A DNA stretch of 64,000 nucleotides, from assembly GCA_963691775.1 (NCBI GenBank), contig OY829369.1, positions 1,178,001 to 1,242,000 of the forward strand. The letters run 5' to 3'. Below the pieces are notes generated by a model. It was given only the letters and a program-made list of their open reading frames with translations. It was not told where the DNA came from and ran no database searches. Position numbers and translations under genes: made by a program. Below are positions 34,696 to 43,548 of this stretch, in pieces. How positions within the stretch are numbered: position 1 is the stretch's first letter; each line of letters opens with the position of its first letter. This stretch comes from JAZBPO01 sp963691775 (GTDB lineage: Bacteria > Pseudomonadota > Gammaproteobacteria > Pseudomonadales > Azotimanducaceae).

Positions 34696-36098
34696 CGGAG
34701 GTACGCCTTGTCCTGATCTCGCACACGAACGTCGGCAAGACATCGCTCGCGCGTACGCTCTTGCGTCGCGATATCGGCGAGATCGTCGATGCCACGCATA
34801 CGACCCTCGATAACCAAAGGCACGTGCTCGAGGAGACGGCAAGCAGCACCCTGGTGCTCTGGGATACGCCCGGCTTCGGTGACACGGCGCGCCTGAAACA
34901 GCGCCTCGAACAGAGCGACAAGCCCCTGTCCTCACTCCTCGCGTCAGCCTGGGACCGGGTCGCTGACCGCACGCTCTGGTGCGCCCAGCAGGCGATGACG
35001 GCCGTCCGCGATGAAGCGGATCTCGTGCTCTACCTGGTCAATGCATCGGAGGATCCGGAGTTCGCGACCTACATAGAGCTCGAACTCGCAATCCTTGCCT
35101 GGCTCGACAAACCGGTGCTGGTGCTACTCAACCAATTGCCCCCGCAGGCGGACAGCGCGCAGCGCGGCGACCTGCTCCAGCGCTGGGAGGGGGTGCTTTC
35201 GCAGCCCCCCATTCGCGGCGTTCTTGCCCTCGACGCCCATGAGCGCGTCTGGCTCGAAGAGCACCGTCTTCTCGCACGGGTGCGCAGTGAGCTCGAAGGC
35301 GAAGCCGCCGCGCACATGGGGACTCTGTTGGCGCACTGGGAAAGGCGTGCGCGCGAGCGCTTCGAAGAAGCCGTGCACGCCCTCGCCCATGCGCTCGCCG
35401 AAACGACCGGCGATCGCGAACCGGTGCACCGCGGCCAGCCCCGTCGCCTGGGCCGGATCGCCGCGCTCCGGCGCCTCGGCAGCAGACTTTCCGAGCGCAC
35501 GCGCAGACTGGACGCCCACCTGATCGAACTGGAAGCACTGGAAGGAGAGGCCCTGCGCGCCGTGGAAGCAGACCTCACCGCAACGCACGATCACGGCGCA
35601 CGGCCCGATCCGACCACCGGCGCCGCAAGTGGCGCAGTGGTCGGAGCCGGGGCGGGCGCCGCACTGGACCTGCTCTTCGGCGGCCTCACCTTCGGCGTAT
35701 TCACCGCGCTCGGCGCATCGCTTTCCGCCGCGGCAGCGTGGGGTTGGTGCTGGCAGGCGGTCGACGCGCGCACGCTCGGCTGGTCAGACGCCTTCATCGG
35801 CGATCTAGCGGCGGAATACACAGCGCGCTGGCTAGCCATCACTCATCATGGCCGAGCCAGAGGCCCCTTCGATGAGCACGCCCTTGCCTCCTGGCGCACC
35901 GCCGTAGGCCAGATCCGAGAGCGCCACGTCGCCGCCGCCGCCCGTCTGACGGACGCGGCAGCTCACCCGGACGTCGATGCCGAATCGCTGCGCAGGGCCG
36001 CGATCGCGCTCATGCACGGTCTCATCGCCGATGTCCTGCTCACTTCCTACCCAGCCGGCGGCTGGCTCCTGGAGCTGCCCACGGAGGACACCACATGA
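34692..36098 (+). CDS. DUF3482 GTPase
   Basis: 468 residues from a GTG overlapping the previous stop (GTGA). The N-terminus is a P-loop GTPase: G1 SHTNVGKTS, G2-region THTTLDNQ, G3 LWDTPGFGD and a G4-like LLNQLP. The middle is helical and charged. A glycine-rich hydrophobic hairpin near residues 315-355 (GAVVGAGAGAALDLLFGGLTFGVF) resembles the membrane-inserting part of Era/dynamin-like GTPases. Probably works with the DUF2868 protein at the inner membrane; function is not established. Confidence 0.82.
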   Translation: MTEVRLVLISHTNVGKTSLARTLLRRDIGEIVDATHTTLDNQRHVLEETASSTLVLWDTPGFGDTARLKQRLEQSDKPLSSLLASAWDRVADRTLWCAQQAMTAVRDEADLVLYLVNASEDPEFATYIELELAILAWLDKPVLVLLNQLPPQADSAQRGDLLQRWEGVLSQPPIRGVLALDAHERVWLEEHRLLARVRSELEGEAAAHMGTLLAHWERRARERFEEAVHALAHALAETTGDREPVHRGQPRRLGRIAALRRLGSRLSERTRRLDAHLIELEALEGEALRAVEADLTATHDHGARPDPTTGAASGAVVGAGAGAALDLLFGGLTFGVFTALGASLSAAAAWGWCWQAVDARTLGWSDAFIGDLAAEYTARWLAITHHGRARGPFDEHALASWRTAVGQIRERHVAAAARLTDAAAHPDVDAESLRRAAIALMHGLIADVLLTSYPAGGWLLELPTEDTT

Positions 36099-37090
36099 TG
36101 CCGATTCGATTCGGCGTGCTGGGCGCGGCACGCATCACCCCCGCAGCGCTCGTCTATCCTGCAGAGTCGATCGGCGGCATCGAGCTCACCACCATTGCCG
36201 CGCGCGATCGAGCGCGCGCCGAGGCCTTCGCCGGCGAGCACCGCGTTGCAACGGTAGTCGATGACTACGCCGCCGTGATCCAGTCCGACGTCGACGCCAT
36301 CTACGTCCCCCTGCCGATCAGCGCCCACGCCAAGTGGGCGCTTGCGGCGCTTGCGGCCGGCAAGCACGTCCTCTGCGAGAAGGCGATCGCCTCGAACGCG
36401 GCGCAGGCACGTACCCTTGCCGAAGCCGCCAGCGCGAGCGGCCTAGTTCTGATGGAAGCCTTCCACTACCGCTACCACCCGCTCTTTGGCCGCATTGTCG
36501 AGTGCCTCGCCTCCGGCGCGATCGGCGCGCCCCGCCGTGCGGATGCGCGCTTCTGCGTGCCGCACATCCAGCCCGGCGACATCCGCCTCGACTATGCGAC
36601 GGCAGGGGGCGCGCTCATGGATCTCGGCTGTTACTGCGTCCACTGGCTGCGCCACGCGGCGGGACGCGAACCCATCGTGCGCGCGGCGCGCGCCGAAATC
36701 GGACCGCCCGACGTCGACATCGTGATGGACACGGAACTGGAATTCCCGTCCCTGCAGGGTGAAGCGCCGCTCAGCGCCCGCGCCTACTGCTCAATGAACC
36801 CCGACGAGCCCATGGCCGCGTCACTGACCATCGAAGGCAGCCGCGGGCGCCTGGAGGTGCGCAATCCAATCGCCCCGCACATGGGGCATCACCTGGTCCT
36901 CGAGAATGCCGAGGGCACGCTCGAGGAAGAAGTCGACCGCACGCCGACCTACACCTACCAGCTCGCAGCCTTCGCGGCCGCCATGCGAGGCGAGCGCGCG
37001 AACCTCACGGACGGCGAGGATGCCGTCCGTAACATGCAGGTGATCGATGCGATCTACGCCGCGGCCGGCATGCGCCGACGCGGCGACTGA
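36095..37090 (+). CDS. Gfo/Idh/MocA family NAD(P)-dependent dehydrogenase
   Basis: 331 residues. The N-terminal Rossmann motif is GVLGAARITP. The cofactor and substrate motif CEKAIASN replaces the usual EKP, and EAFHYRYHPL carries the family's active-site His/Tyr region. The C-terminal half is the family's beta-sheet domain. It oxidises or reduces a sugar- or polyol-like substrate that cannot be named. Its ATG overlaps the GTPase stop (ATGA), making it the last gene of the four-gene run. It converges on ileS with a 6-bp gap. Confidence 0.87.
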   Translation: MMPIRFGVLGAARITPAALVYPAESIGGIELTTIAARDRARAEAFAGEHRVATVVDDYAAVIQSDVDAIYVPLPISAHAKWALAALAAGKHVLCEKAIASNAAQARTLAEAASASGLVLMEAFHYRYHPLFGRIVECLASGAIGAPRRADARFCVPHIQPGDIRLDYATAGGALMDLGCYCVHWLRHAAGREPIVRAARAEIGPPDVDIVMDTELEFPSLQGEAPLSARAYCSMNPDEPMAASLTIEGSRGRLEVRNPIAPHMGHHLVLENAEGTLEEEVDRTPTYTYQLAAFAAAMRGERANLTDGEDAVRNMQVIDAIYAAAGMRRRGD

Positions 37091-37096
37091 GGCGGC

Positions 37097-40000
37097 TCAG
37101 GCGCCTGCAAGGACGATAGAGAACTCGAACGCGCGCTCGCCCACCTTGACGGTGAATGCCTCGTCCCCCGGCGTGCCGAACGCAAACGCCTTTGCAAGGG
37201 TCTCGCCCGCGATGTAGTCCGCGTGGGCTTCGACGGCTTCGCGCAGTTCTGCATCACAGCGGAAGCTGACCTCGATCCGGTCGGCGACGTTCAGGTCCAA
37301 CTCCTTGCGCGCACGCTGGATGCGGTTGACCACTTCACGCGCCAATCCCTCGGCGGCAAGCTCAGGACCGATCTCGAGGTCCATGTCGATGCTGACAAAA
37401 CGGTTCGACAGCGCCTCCGTACCGGCCTGCGCCTCGCGCAGGACTTCAACGTCCTCAGCATCGAAGGTTTCGCCCTCGAGCGTCAGCGTACCGGCGGCGA
37501 CGAAGGCTTCGAGTGCGTCCGGTTCGAGCGCGGCGATGAGGCCCTGGAAATGCTTCATGCGCTTGCCGAGACGCTTACCGAGACGCTTGAAGTTCGGACG
37601 CGCGTACAGCCGTATGTAGGCCGCCTCGTCGGTCGCGTACTCGACGCGCTTCACATTGAGCTCGGAGGCGATGTAACCCTCAAGCGCTGCGATCTCCGCA
37701 AGCAGTTCAGCATCCCGGTGCACCACCGTGAGTCGCGCAAGCGGCTGACGCACGCCGATCTTCTTCTCCTCGCGTTTCTGGCGCCCGAGCAGGATCACCT
37801 GCTGCATGCGATCAACAGCCGTCTCCAGGACCGTGTCCTCGCGCGCCGGATCAGGCAGCGGGTAGCTGCACAGATGCACAGATTCCGGCAGCGAGGCGTC
37901 CACGGCGCCCCCAAGGCCTTGCAGGCGACGGTACAGCGTCTCGGACAGGAACGGCGCGAACGGCGCCATGGTCTGTGAGAGTTCAAGGAGGCAGCGGTAA
38001 AGCGTGGAATACGCGGCAAACTTGTCGCTGTCGTTCCTCGCACCCCAGAACCGCGCTCGATTGAGGCGGATGTAGGTGTTCGTGAGCTGCTCGATGAACT
38101 CGAACAGGCGCGGCACCACGTTGTAGAGACGGTAGCCCTCCATCTCCGTGGCCACCGTCCGCTTCAGCGTCTGCAGGCGGGAAAGGATCCAGCGATCGAG
38201 CACGTTCTCCGCGTCCACGAAGCCGGACGCGGGGGACCAGTGGTCGATCTCGGCGTAAGTCGCGAGGAAGTTGAAGGCGTTGTACCAGGGCAGCAGCGCG
38301 CGGCGCGTCATGTCGCGCACGCCGACGTCCGAGAAGCGCTGCTCCTCCGCTCTCACGAGGCCCGAATTGATAAGGTACAGACGCAGGGCGTCGGCGCCCT
38401 GCTCCGCCATGAGCACGTCCGGCGCCGTGTAGTTCTTCTTCGACTTCGACATCTTGGTGCCGTCCTCCGCGAGGACGAGCCCATTGACGATGACGTTGTG
38501 GAAGGCGGGCTGATCGAAGAGTGCGGCGCCAAGGACGGTGAGCGTGTAAAACCAGCCGCGCGTCTGGTCGAGACCCTCGGCGATGAACTCGGCCGGGAAG
38601 CCCGCCTCGAAGACCTCGGTGTTCTCGAACGGATAGTGCAGCTGTGCGTAGGGCATGGACCCCGACTCGAACCAGCAGTCGAGCACCTCGGAAACACGCC
38701 GATAGACGCCGGCTTCGCCTTCAACCGTGAAGTGGAGCGGATCGACGAACTCGCGATGCAGATCGTCCACCTCCACGCCCGTCAATTCGGCAAGCTCGGC
38801 CCGCGATCCGATGCAGCGCACGGCGCCGGTCGCATCATTCACCCACAGCGGAAGCGGCGTCCCCCACACCCGATTGCGCGAGATGGCCCAGTCGCGCGCG
38901 CCGTCGAGCCATTTGCCGAAGCGCCCGTCGCGCATGTGGTCCGGCACCCAGTTGATCTGCGCGTTGGCCGCTAGCAAGCGCTCGCGCATGTCTTCGACGC
39001 GTACGTACCAGCTCGGTACGGCCCGGTAGATGAGCGGGGTCTCGGAGCGATAACAGAATGGATAGCTGTGGACGATGACGTCCTGCTCGTAGAGCGAACC
39101 GGCATCCTTGAGCGCACGGATGATGTTCCGGTCCGCGTCCTTCACGTGCTGACCCGCGAAGTCGGGAACCTCGTCGGTGAACAGCCCTTGAAGCGTGACC
39201 GGCATCGCGAAGGCGGAGATTTCCGCGGCGCGAAACGCCTCGTAGTCATCCTCACCGAAAGCCGGTGCCTGATGCACGAGACCCGTTCCGTCGTCCGCGG
39301 TAACGTAGTCGCCGGTGATGACGACGAATGCGCCCTCCTTCGCTTGTTCGGCAAAGTAGGGAAAAAGCGGCTCGTAACGGCGGCCGGCGAGGGCGGCGCC
39401 CGACACCCGATCCAGCACTTCGAGGTCGTGGCGCTTGCCGTAATGCTCGAGCCGATCCGCTGCGAGATAGAGCACGAGATTGCGCTCGCGGTCGCGCACC
39501 CTCAGGTATTCGAGCTCCGGCCCGACACAGACCGCCAGGTTGGACGGCAGGGTCCAGGGCGTGGTGGTCCAGATCGCGAGATGCGCGTCCTCGTCCGCGA
39601 GCTTGAGCAGCACCGTGATCGCCGGATCCTGAACCTCCTTGTAGTTCAGGTTCGCCTCGAAGTTGGACAGCCCGGTGCCAAGTGCCGTCGAGACCGGAAC
39701 GATCTTCTGCCCCTGGTAGACGAGCCCCTTGTCGAAAAGCTGCTTCACGACCCACCAGACGGACTCCATGTACCAGGGGTCCATGGTCTTGTAGTCGTGA
39801 TCAAAATCGACCCAGCGACCGATGCGGGTGATGGTCTGGCGCCACTCGCTCGTGAAGCGCTGCACGATCGCTCGGCAGGCGTCGTTGTAGCCGGCAACGC
39901 CCAGTGACTCGACGAGATCGTGGGCATTCACGCCCTCCGCCTCGTACTGCTTGTTGATCTCCTGCTCGACTGGCAAGCCGTGGCAATCCCAGCCGAACCG

Positions 40001-40312
40001 GCGGCTGACGTAGCGCCCCTTCATCGTGAAATAGCGCGGGATGATGTCCTTGATCGTCGAGGCGACGAGATGCCCATGATGCGGCAGGCCGGTCGCAAAC
40101 GGCGGCCCGTCATAAAAGATATAGGGCTGTCCGTCGCGCGTTTGCTCAAGCGAGCGTTCGAAGATCCGCTCGCGCTCCCAGAACGCGAGCACCTCGAGCT
40201 CAGCGGCAACGAAATCGAAGGCATCTCCGCCCGCGGAGGCAACGGCGGCAGAAAGAGCAGGCGACGACGCCGCAGAAGCGTCGCTCGCAACGGATGGATC
40301 CGATGGGGACAC
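37097..40312 (-). CDS. ileS: Isoleucyl-tRNA synthetase, type 2
   Basis: 1071 residues from a GTG at 40312, which follows GGAG with 8-base spacing. Class I synthetase motifs are DGPPFATGLPHHGHL (HIGH-type HHGH) and KMSKSKKNY. The text around them (STIKDIIPRYFTMKGRYVSRRFGWDCHGLPVE) is of the type-2 form found in some bacteria, archaea and eukaryotes, not the E. coli form. Established work links type-2 IleRS with reduced mupirocin sensitivity. It charges tRNA-Ile and has an editing domain inserted in the middle. No second ileS is visible here. Confidence 0.93.
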   Translation of the reverse strand: MSPSDPSVASDASAASSPALSAAVASAGGDAFDFVAAELEVLAFWERERIFERSLEQTRDGQPYIFYDGPPFATGLPHHGHLVASTIKDIIPRYFTMKGRYVSRRFGWDCHGLPVEQEINKQYEAEGVNAHDLVESLGVAGYNDACRAIVQRFTSEWRQTITRIGRWVDFDHDYKTMDPWYMESVWWVVKQLFDKGLVYQGQKIVPVSTALGTGLSNFEANLNYKEVQDPAITVLLKLADEDAHLAIWTTTPWTLPSNLAVCVGPELEYLRVRDRERNLVLYLAADRLEHYGKRHDLEVLDRVSGAALAGRRYEPLFPYFAEQAKEGAFVVITGDYVTADDGTGLVHQAPAFGEDDYEAFRAAEISAFAMPVTLQGLFTDEVPDFAGQHVKDADRNIIRALKDAGSLYEQDVIVHSYPFCYRSETPLIYRAVPSWYVRVEDMRERLLAANAQINWVPDHMRDGRFGKWLDGARDWAISRNRVWGTPLPLWVNDATGAVRCIGSRAELAELTGVEVDDLHREFVDPLHFTVEGEAGVYRRVSEVLDCWFESGSMPYAQLHYPFENTEVFEAGFPAEFIAEGLDQTRGWFYTLTVLGAALFDQPAFHNVIVNGLVLAEDGTKMSKSKKNYTAPDVLMAEQGADALRLYLINSGLVRAEEQRFSDVGVRDMTRRALLPWYNAFNFLATYAEIDHWSPASGFVDAENVLDRWILSRLQTLKRTVATEMEGYRLYNVVPRLFEFIEQLTNTYIRLNRARFWGARNDSDKFAAYSTLYRCLLELSQTMAPFAPFLSETLYRRLQGLGGAVDASLPESVHLCSYPLPDPAREDTVLETAVDRMQQVILLGRQKREEKKIGVRQPLARLTVVHRDAELLAEIAALEGYIASELNVKRVEYATDEAAYIRLYARPNFKRLGKRLGKRMKHFQGLIAALEPDALEAFVAAGTLTLEGETFDAEDVEVLREAQAGTEALSNRFVSIDMDLEIGPELAAEGLAREVVNRIQRARKELDLNVADRIEVSFRCDAELREAVEAHADYIAGETLAKAFAFGTPGDEAFTVKVGERAFEFSIVLAGA

Positions 40313-40662
40313 CAGGGTCACTCCGGGGGTCGGGCCAGGGCATGAGCGAGGCGCGGAGTCTACCGCGCACACAGCGAGGCCCCAAGCGAAGCGGGCCGCC
40401 AGGGCACTGCAATCGACGGCTCGCGTCGGAGCAGGCACTCGATCGAGGTCTCAATCGAGGTCTCAATCGAGGTCGCAATTGAGGTTTCGATGAGCCGCGA
40501 TCCGACCGGCGCTGAGATCTCCGAGCGTTTGACGAGGAGCAGCGCTGTCGAGCGGGCCGCACGGCTGCGACGTGCGCCCGTCGCGAGCGCTCCAGGCGTT
40601 GCCCCTCCCTCAATGATGAAAGAACGCGCTCGCCGCGGGCGCGCGAAAGCGGGGCCCGAGCC
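40313..40662. other. Leader/intergenic stretch upstream of ileS
   Basis: 350 bases between the TPR gene and the chosen ileS start. It holds the decayed 12-bp tandem repeat (40442-40489). An open frame continues upstream of the ileS GTG to 40438, but its residues show no synthetase homology. No clear promoter or attenuator is visible by eye. Confidence 0.5.
40442..40489 (-). repeat. Four-copy 12-bp tandem repeat upstream of ileS
   Basis: Unit ATCGAGGTCTCA: two perfect copies (40442-40453, 40454-40465), then ATCGAGGTCGCA and ATTGAGGTTTCG with rising divergence. It sits about 130-180 bases before the ileS start codon in what should be its 5' leader. It is not inside a supported gene. Confidence 0.9.
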
Positions 40663-43035
40663 TCAGGGGTCCCGCCAGGGGCGCCCCTCCAGGTAGCCAT
40701 CAAGCCGTTGCACGAGACGCTCGCGACGATCGGCGATGTCACGTCCGATGAGGCCCGGATCCGCCTGCCGCGCAAGCAGGGCGAGGGCTTCGCGCTGCAC
40801 ACGCACCGCAGACTCGAAATCTCCGACTTCCGCATGCGCTGCGGCGAGCGTGTCGAGGAAATCCGGATCGGGCGCAAGCGCAACCACCCGCGTCGCCAGC
40901 GTAAGCGCCGCGGCGCCGTCCCGCAGGGCCGGGTCCGGATGCGTGGCGCGGATCCATGCGAGCATGTTGCCGGCCTTCACGGGCGCGGCTTCGAGCTCCT
41001 GCGCGTAGAGCTCGGCGGCGCGGGCGGCATTCTTAGGCGCCCCCTCGCCATGGAAATACATGCCTGCAAGTTCGACCCGCGCCGGCGCGCTGCCCGCCTC
41101 AACCAGCGCCTCGCAGAGTTCGAAGGCACGACGGAACCAGGCGCGCCCCGCCTCCGGATCCGCCTCGACATCGGCATCTGTACCCTCGGTCAAACGCTGA
41201 CCGACGTTCCGATAGAAGGCAACCTCGAACAGGGGCGTGAACTCGCGATAGACGGCAACGAGCTGACGCGCGCGATCCAGATTGCGCACCGTGCCGCTGC
41301 CGATCGCAAAGGCGCCGGCCAGACGCAAGGCCGAGCCCACGTGGCCGAGCCGCGCGCCCTGCGAGGCCCACCAACTCGCCTCGACCGCGTTTGGCGTTAC
41401 GCCCCAGCCTTCGCCCCAGATCACGGAGAACTGAGCCGAAGTCGCTGCGGCGTCCGCTTCCGAAAAGTCCGTCCAGTCGCGTGCGGCCGACTCCATCAGC
41501 ACCAGCGCCGCCTCAGCATCCTGCGGCCCCCCGAGACCGAGCGCGAGCAGGCGCGCGAGACCCCGAGCGGAGTAGCCTTCCTGATCAGCGACGCCCTGCT
41601 CGTACCACCAGCGAACGCGGGCCCAGAGCGGGTCCTCCAGCACGCCGCCCGCCTGCCGCAGCGCCCGCTCCAAGCCCACGGCCACATCCGTGGGCCCCGG
41701 ACAGGCAATCGGAACATCAACCGCATCCCGAACTCGCCGGCAGCGCAGCATCCAGCCCGCGGCAACGGAAGGATCCTGAGCGAGGTCTCGCGCATCGAGG
41801 CGGGTCAGTCGATCGAGTACTCGAGCTTGCTCGGGAGCATCCCCGGCAGTAGCGAATGCGGCCTCCGCGCCTTCGAACGCAGCCCGCGCAGCATCAACGT
41901 CCCCTGCCGCGAGCGCCGCTTCGGCCTGCAAGAACAGGTCTGGGCCATCCCCGCGGCGGACGACTGAGGGCGCGGCTTCCGGCGCGGCCGCGGCCGCGCC
42001 CCCCTTCATCGAACCTGTCTCGGCAGCCTCCGAAGGCGCAGATAAGCCCCCGCCCTCCGTGGGTGCGTCCCCGGGGCCTGCCTGCTCCGCACGCCGCAGG
42101 CGCGCCGCGAGCTCCGGCGCTTGAAGCCCCAAAGCATCCGCAAGGGCCCGAGGATCGGCCGTGCCCGCACGTACTGCATCCTCGAGGCGACGATCATCGA
42201 CCTGCAGACACCCCGCGAACGGGTCCGCTCCCGCACAGAGCCAGGACGTTTGCTCCCGCTCTACAACGGGTACGAGCAGGAGCCAGCGATCCTTGTCGTC
42301 GACCAGCGCCACCGCACCGCGGCGCTGGGGCAGAAACCGCCAGCCGCGGGGCAGCGCGATGCTCTGTAGCGGTGCGGAATCCGTTCGGGCAGGCACGCGC
42401 AGTTCATTTCCGGCACGCCAGCTGCGAGCGAGCATGAGGCGCGCCTGGTCCAGCCACGCACGGACAAGGGCTGCCTCGTCCCGAGCAGCGATAGAGGGCG
42501 CCGCCACCGCGGGCGCCTGTATCCGCGGAGGTGGCTCAGACGACGGCACCGGTTCCGGTTCCGGTTCCAGTTCCGATTCCAGCGCCGCTACCCGTGCCGG
42601 CGGCGGTACCGGTACCTCGGCCACATCGTCAGCTCGAAGGAAGAGCACCCCTGCAAGGATAGTCGCCGCCAGCAGGCCGCCGGCAAGCGCGATGGGCCGC
42701 CATGACCGCGCTGAACGGCTTCGGCGCCGTGGTCTACGCGCCCCCCCCGGACGCTCTGCCGTGCTCCGAGGTTCGGTACGCGCGCTGCCGACCGGCCCCA
42801 GCAATTCGCGGCGGGCCAGCACCGTAGCCTTCAGCGCCCGATCCAGGCGTTGCTGCATCTCGGGCTCGGTGGCGGCCTTGCGCGCCTCGCGGAACTGACG
42901 AAGCTGGCGGTGGAAGGCCCAGCGAATTATGTCGTCGTCGATATCGTCGCCGACATGGCCGTCGACGTGGTCGTCGACACCGCCAGGGCCATTGCCATGG
43001 AGACCGAGCACGCGGAGCGCCTGCGCGCGATTCAC
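40663..43035 (-). CDS. Membrane-anchored TPR/Sel1 protein with J-like N-terminus
   Basis: 790 residues. The N-terminal 85 residues are helical with a DnaJ-like layout (RAQALRVLGL, then IIRWAFHRQLRQFREARKAAT) but no HPD motif. An Arg-rich stretch and one membrane helix follow (IALAGGLLAATILAGVLFL, about 110-130). After it come a Glu/Pro hexamer-repeat linker and a long periplasmic helical-repeat region with Sel1 features (AGMYFHGEGAPKNAARAAELY). The closing module NMLAWI, LDTLAAAHAEVGDFESAVRVQREAL matches the end of the 27.3-kb lipoprotein. Its start overlaps the stop of mutT by four bases. Role unknown. Confidence 0.7.
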   Translation of the reverse strand: MNRAQALRVLGLHGNGPGGVDDHVDGHVGDDIDDDIIRWAFHRQLRQFREARKAATEPEMQQRLDRALKATVLARRELLGPVGSARTEPRSTAERPGGARRPRRRSRSARSWRPIALAGGLLAATILAGVLFLRADDVAEVPVPPPARVAALESELEPEPEPVPSSEPPPRIQAPAVAAPSIAARDEAALVRAWLDQARLMLARSWRAGNELRVPARTDSAPLQSIALPRGWRFLPQRRGAVALVDDKDRWLLLVPVVEREQTSWLCAGADPFAGCLQVDDRRLEDAVRAGTADPRALADALGLQAPELAARLRRAEQAGPGDAPTEGGGLSAPSEAAETGSMKGGAAAAAPEAAPSVVRRGDGPDLFLQAEAALAAGDVDAARAAFEGAEAAFATAGDAPEQARVLDRLTRLDARDLAQDPSVAAGWMLRCRRVRDAVDVPIACPGPTDVAVGLERALRQAGGVLEDPLWARVRWWYEQGVADQEGYSARGLARLLALGLGGPQDAEAALVLMESAARDWTDFSEADAAATSAQFSVIWGEGWGVTPNAVEASWWASQGARLGHVGSALRLAGAFAIGSGTVRNLDRARQLVAVYREFTPLFEVAFYRNVGQRLTEGTDADVEADPEAGRAWFRRAFELCEALVEAGSAPARVELAGMYFHGEGAPKNAARAAELYAQELEAAPVKAGNMLAWIRATHPDPALRDGAAALTLATRVVALAPDPDFLDTLAAAHAEVGDFESAVRVQREALALLARQADPGLIGRDIADRRERLVQRLDGYLEGRPWRDP
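42551..42580 (-). repeat. Hexamer tandem repeat encoding a Glu/Pro linker
   Basis: Five copies of a 6-base unit (GGTTCC three times, then AGTTCC and GATTCC, read on the + strand). They encode the alternating Glu-Pro/Glu-Leu linker just after the membrane helix of the TPR protein. The unit preserves frame, so its length could vary between strains. Confidence 0.85.
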
Positions 43036-43430
43036 GGCCCCGGCTCCAGTGCCTGAAGCGCATCAAGGAGCGGCAGATCGGCGGGCGCAAGCGTGCTTCG
43101 ATCGACCTCGGACGGGCGCGTCCAAGCAAGCGCGTCATGCTCGCGCGCGGTGGGCACGCCGCGAACGAGCTCCGCCTGCCAGCCTTCAAGCTGGAGCACG
43201 TCATCGCCCCTCGGCACGCGCGATCGCGCGAGTTCCCGCACCGCTCGAACGTGGATGTCGAGCTCCTCAAGCAGTTCTCTCACGAGCGCCGCCTCGGGTC
43301 CTTCACCCGCCTCCAGCTTCCCGCCCGGAAATTCCCAATGACCCGCGAGATCCATGGCGGGCCCCCTGCGCGCGAGGAGGACCCTGCCATCGCGCATGAT
43401 CATGCCAGCCACAACGCGAATCACCCGCAC
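43032..43430 (-). CDS. mutT: MutT-type Nudix hydrolase (8-oxo-dGTP diphosphatase)
   Basis: 132 residues. The Nudix box is complete: GGKLEAGEGPEAALVRELLEEL fits Gx5Ex7REUxEExGU. The N-terminus VVAGMIMRDGRVLLARRG and the FPGGK context match MutT, which removes 8-oxo-dGTP from the nucleotide pool. It is the first gene of a unit with the TPR protein, whose start overlaps its stop. The mutT symbol is given on family likeness; other Nudix substrates are possible. Confidence 0.85.
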   Translation of the reverse strand: MRVIRVVAGMIMRDGRVLLARRGPAMDLAGHWEFPGGKLEAGEGPEAALVRELLEELDIHVRAVRELARSRVPRGDDVLQLEGWQAELVRGVPTAREHDALAWTRPSEVDRSTLAPADLPLLDALQALEPGP

Positions 43431-43548
43431 CCTGAACTGCCTCGATCCGCTGGCCTCATGGGCATGTCATCATGCGAGGAAACGACACTGCTTCGCATGC
43501 CCCCCGTGCGTGCGCGAGAAGTGTCGAATCTACCAGACGAGGGCGAGC

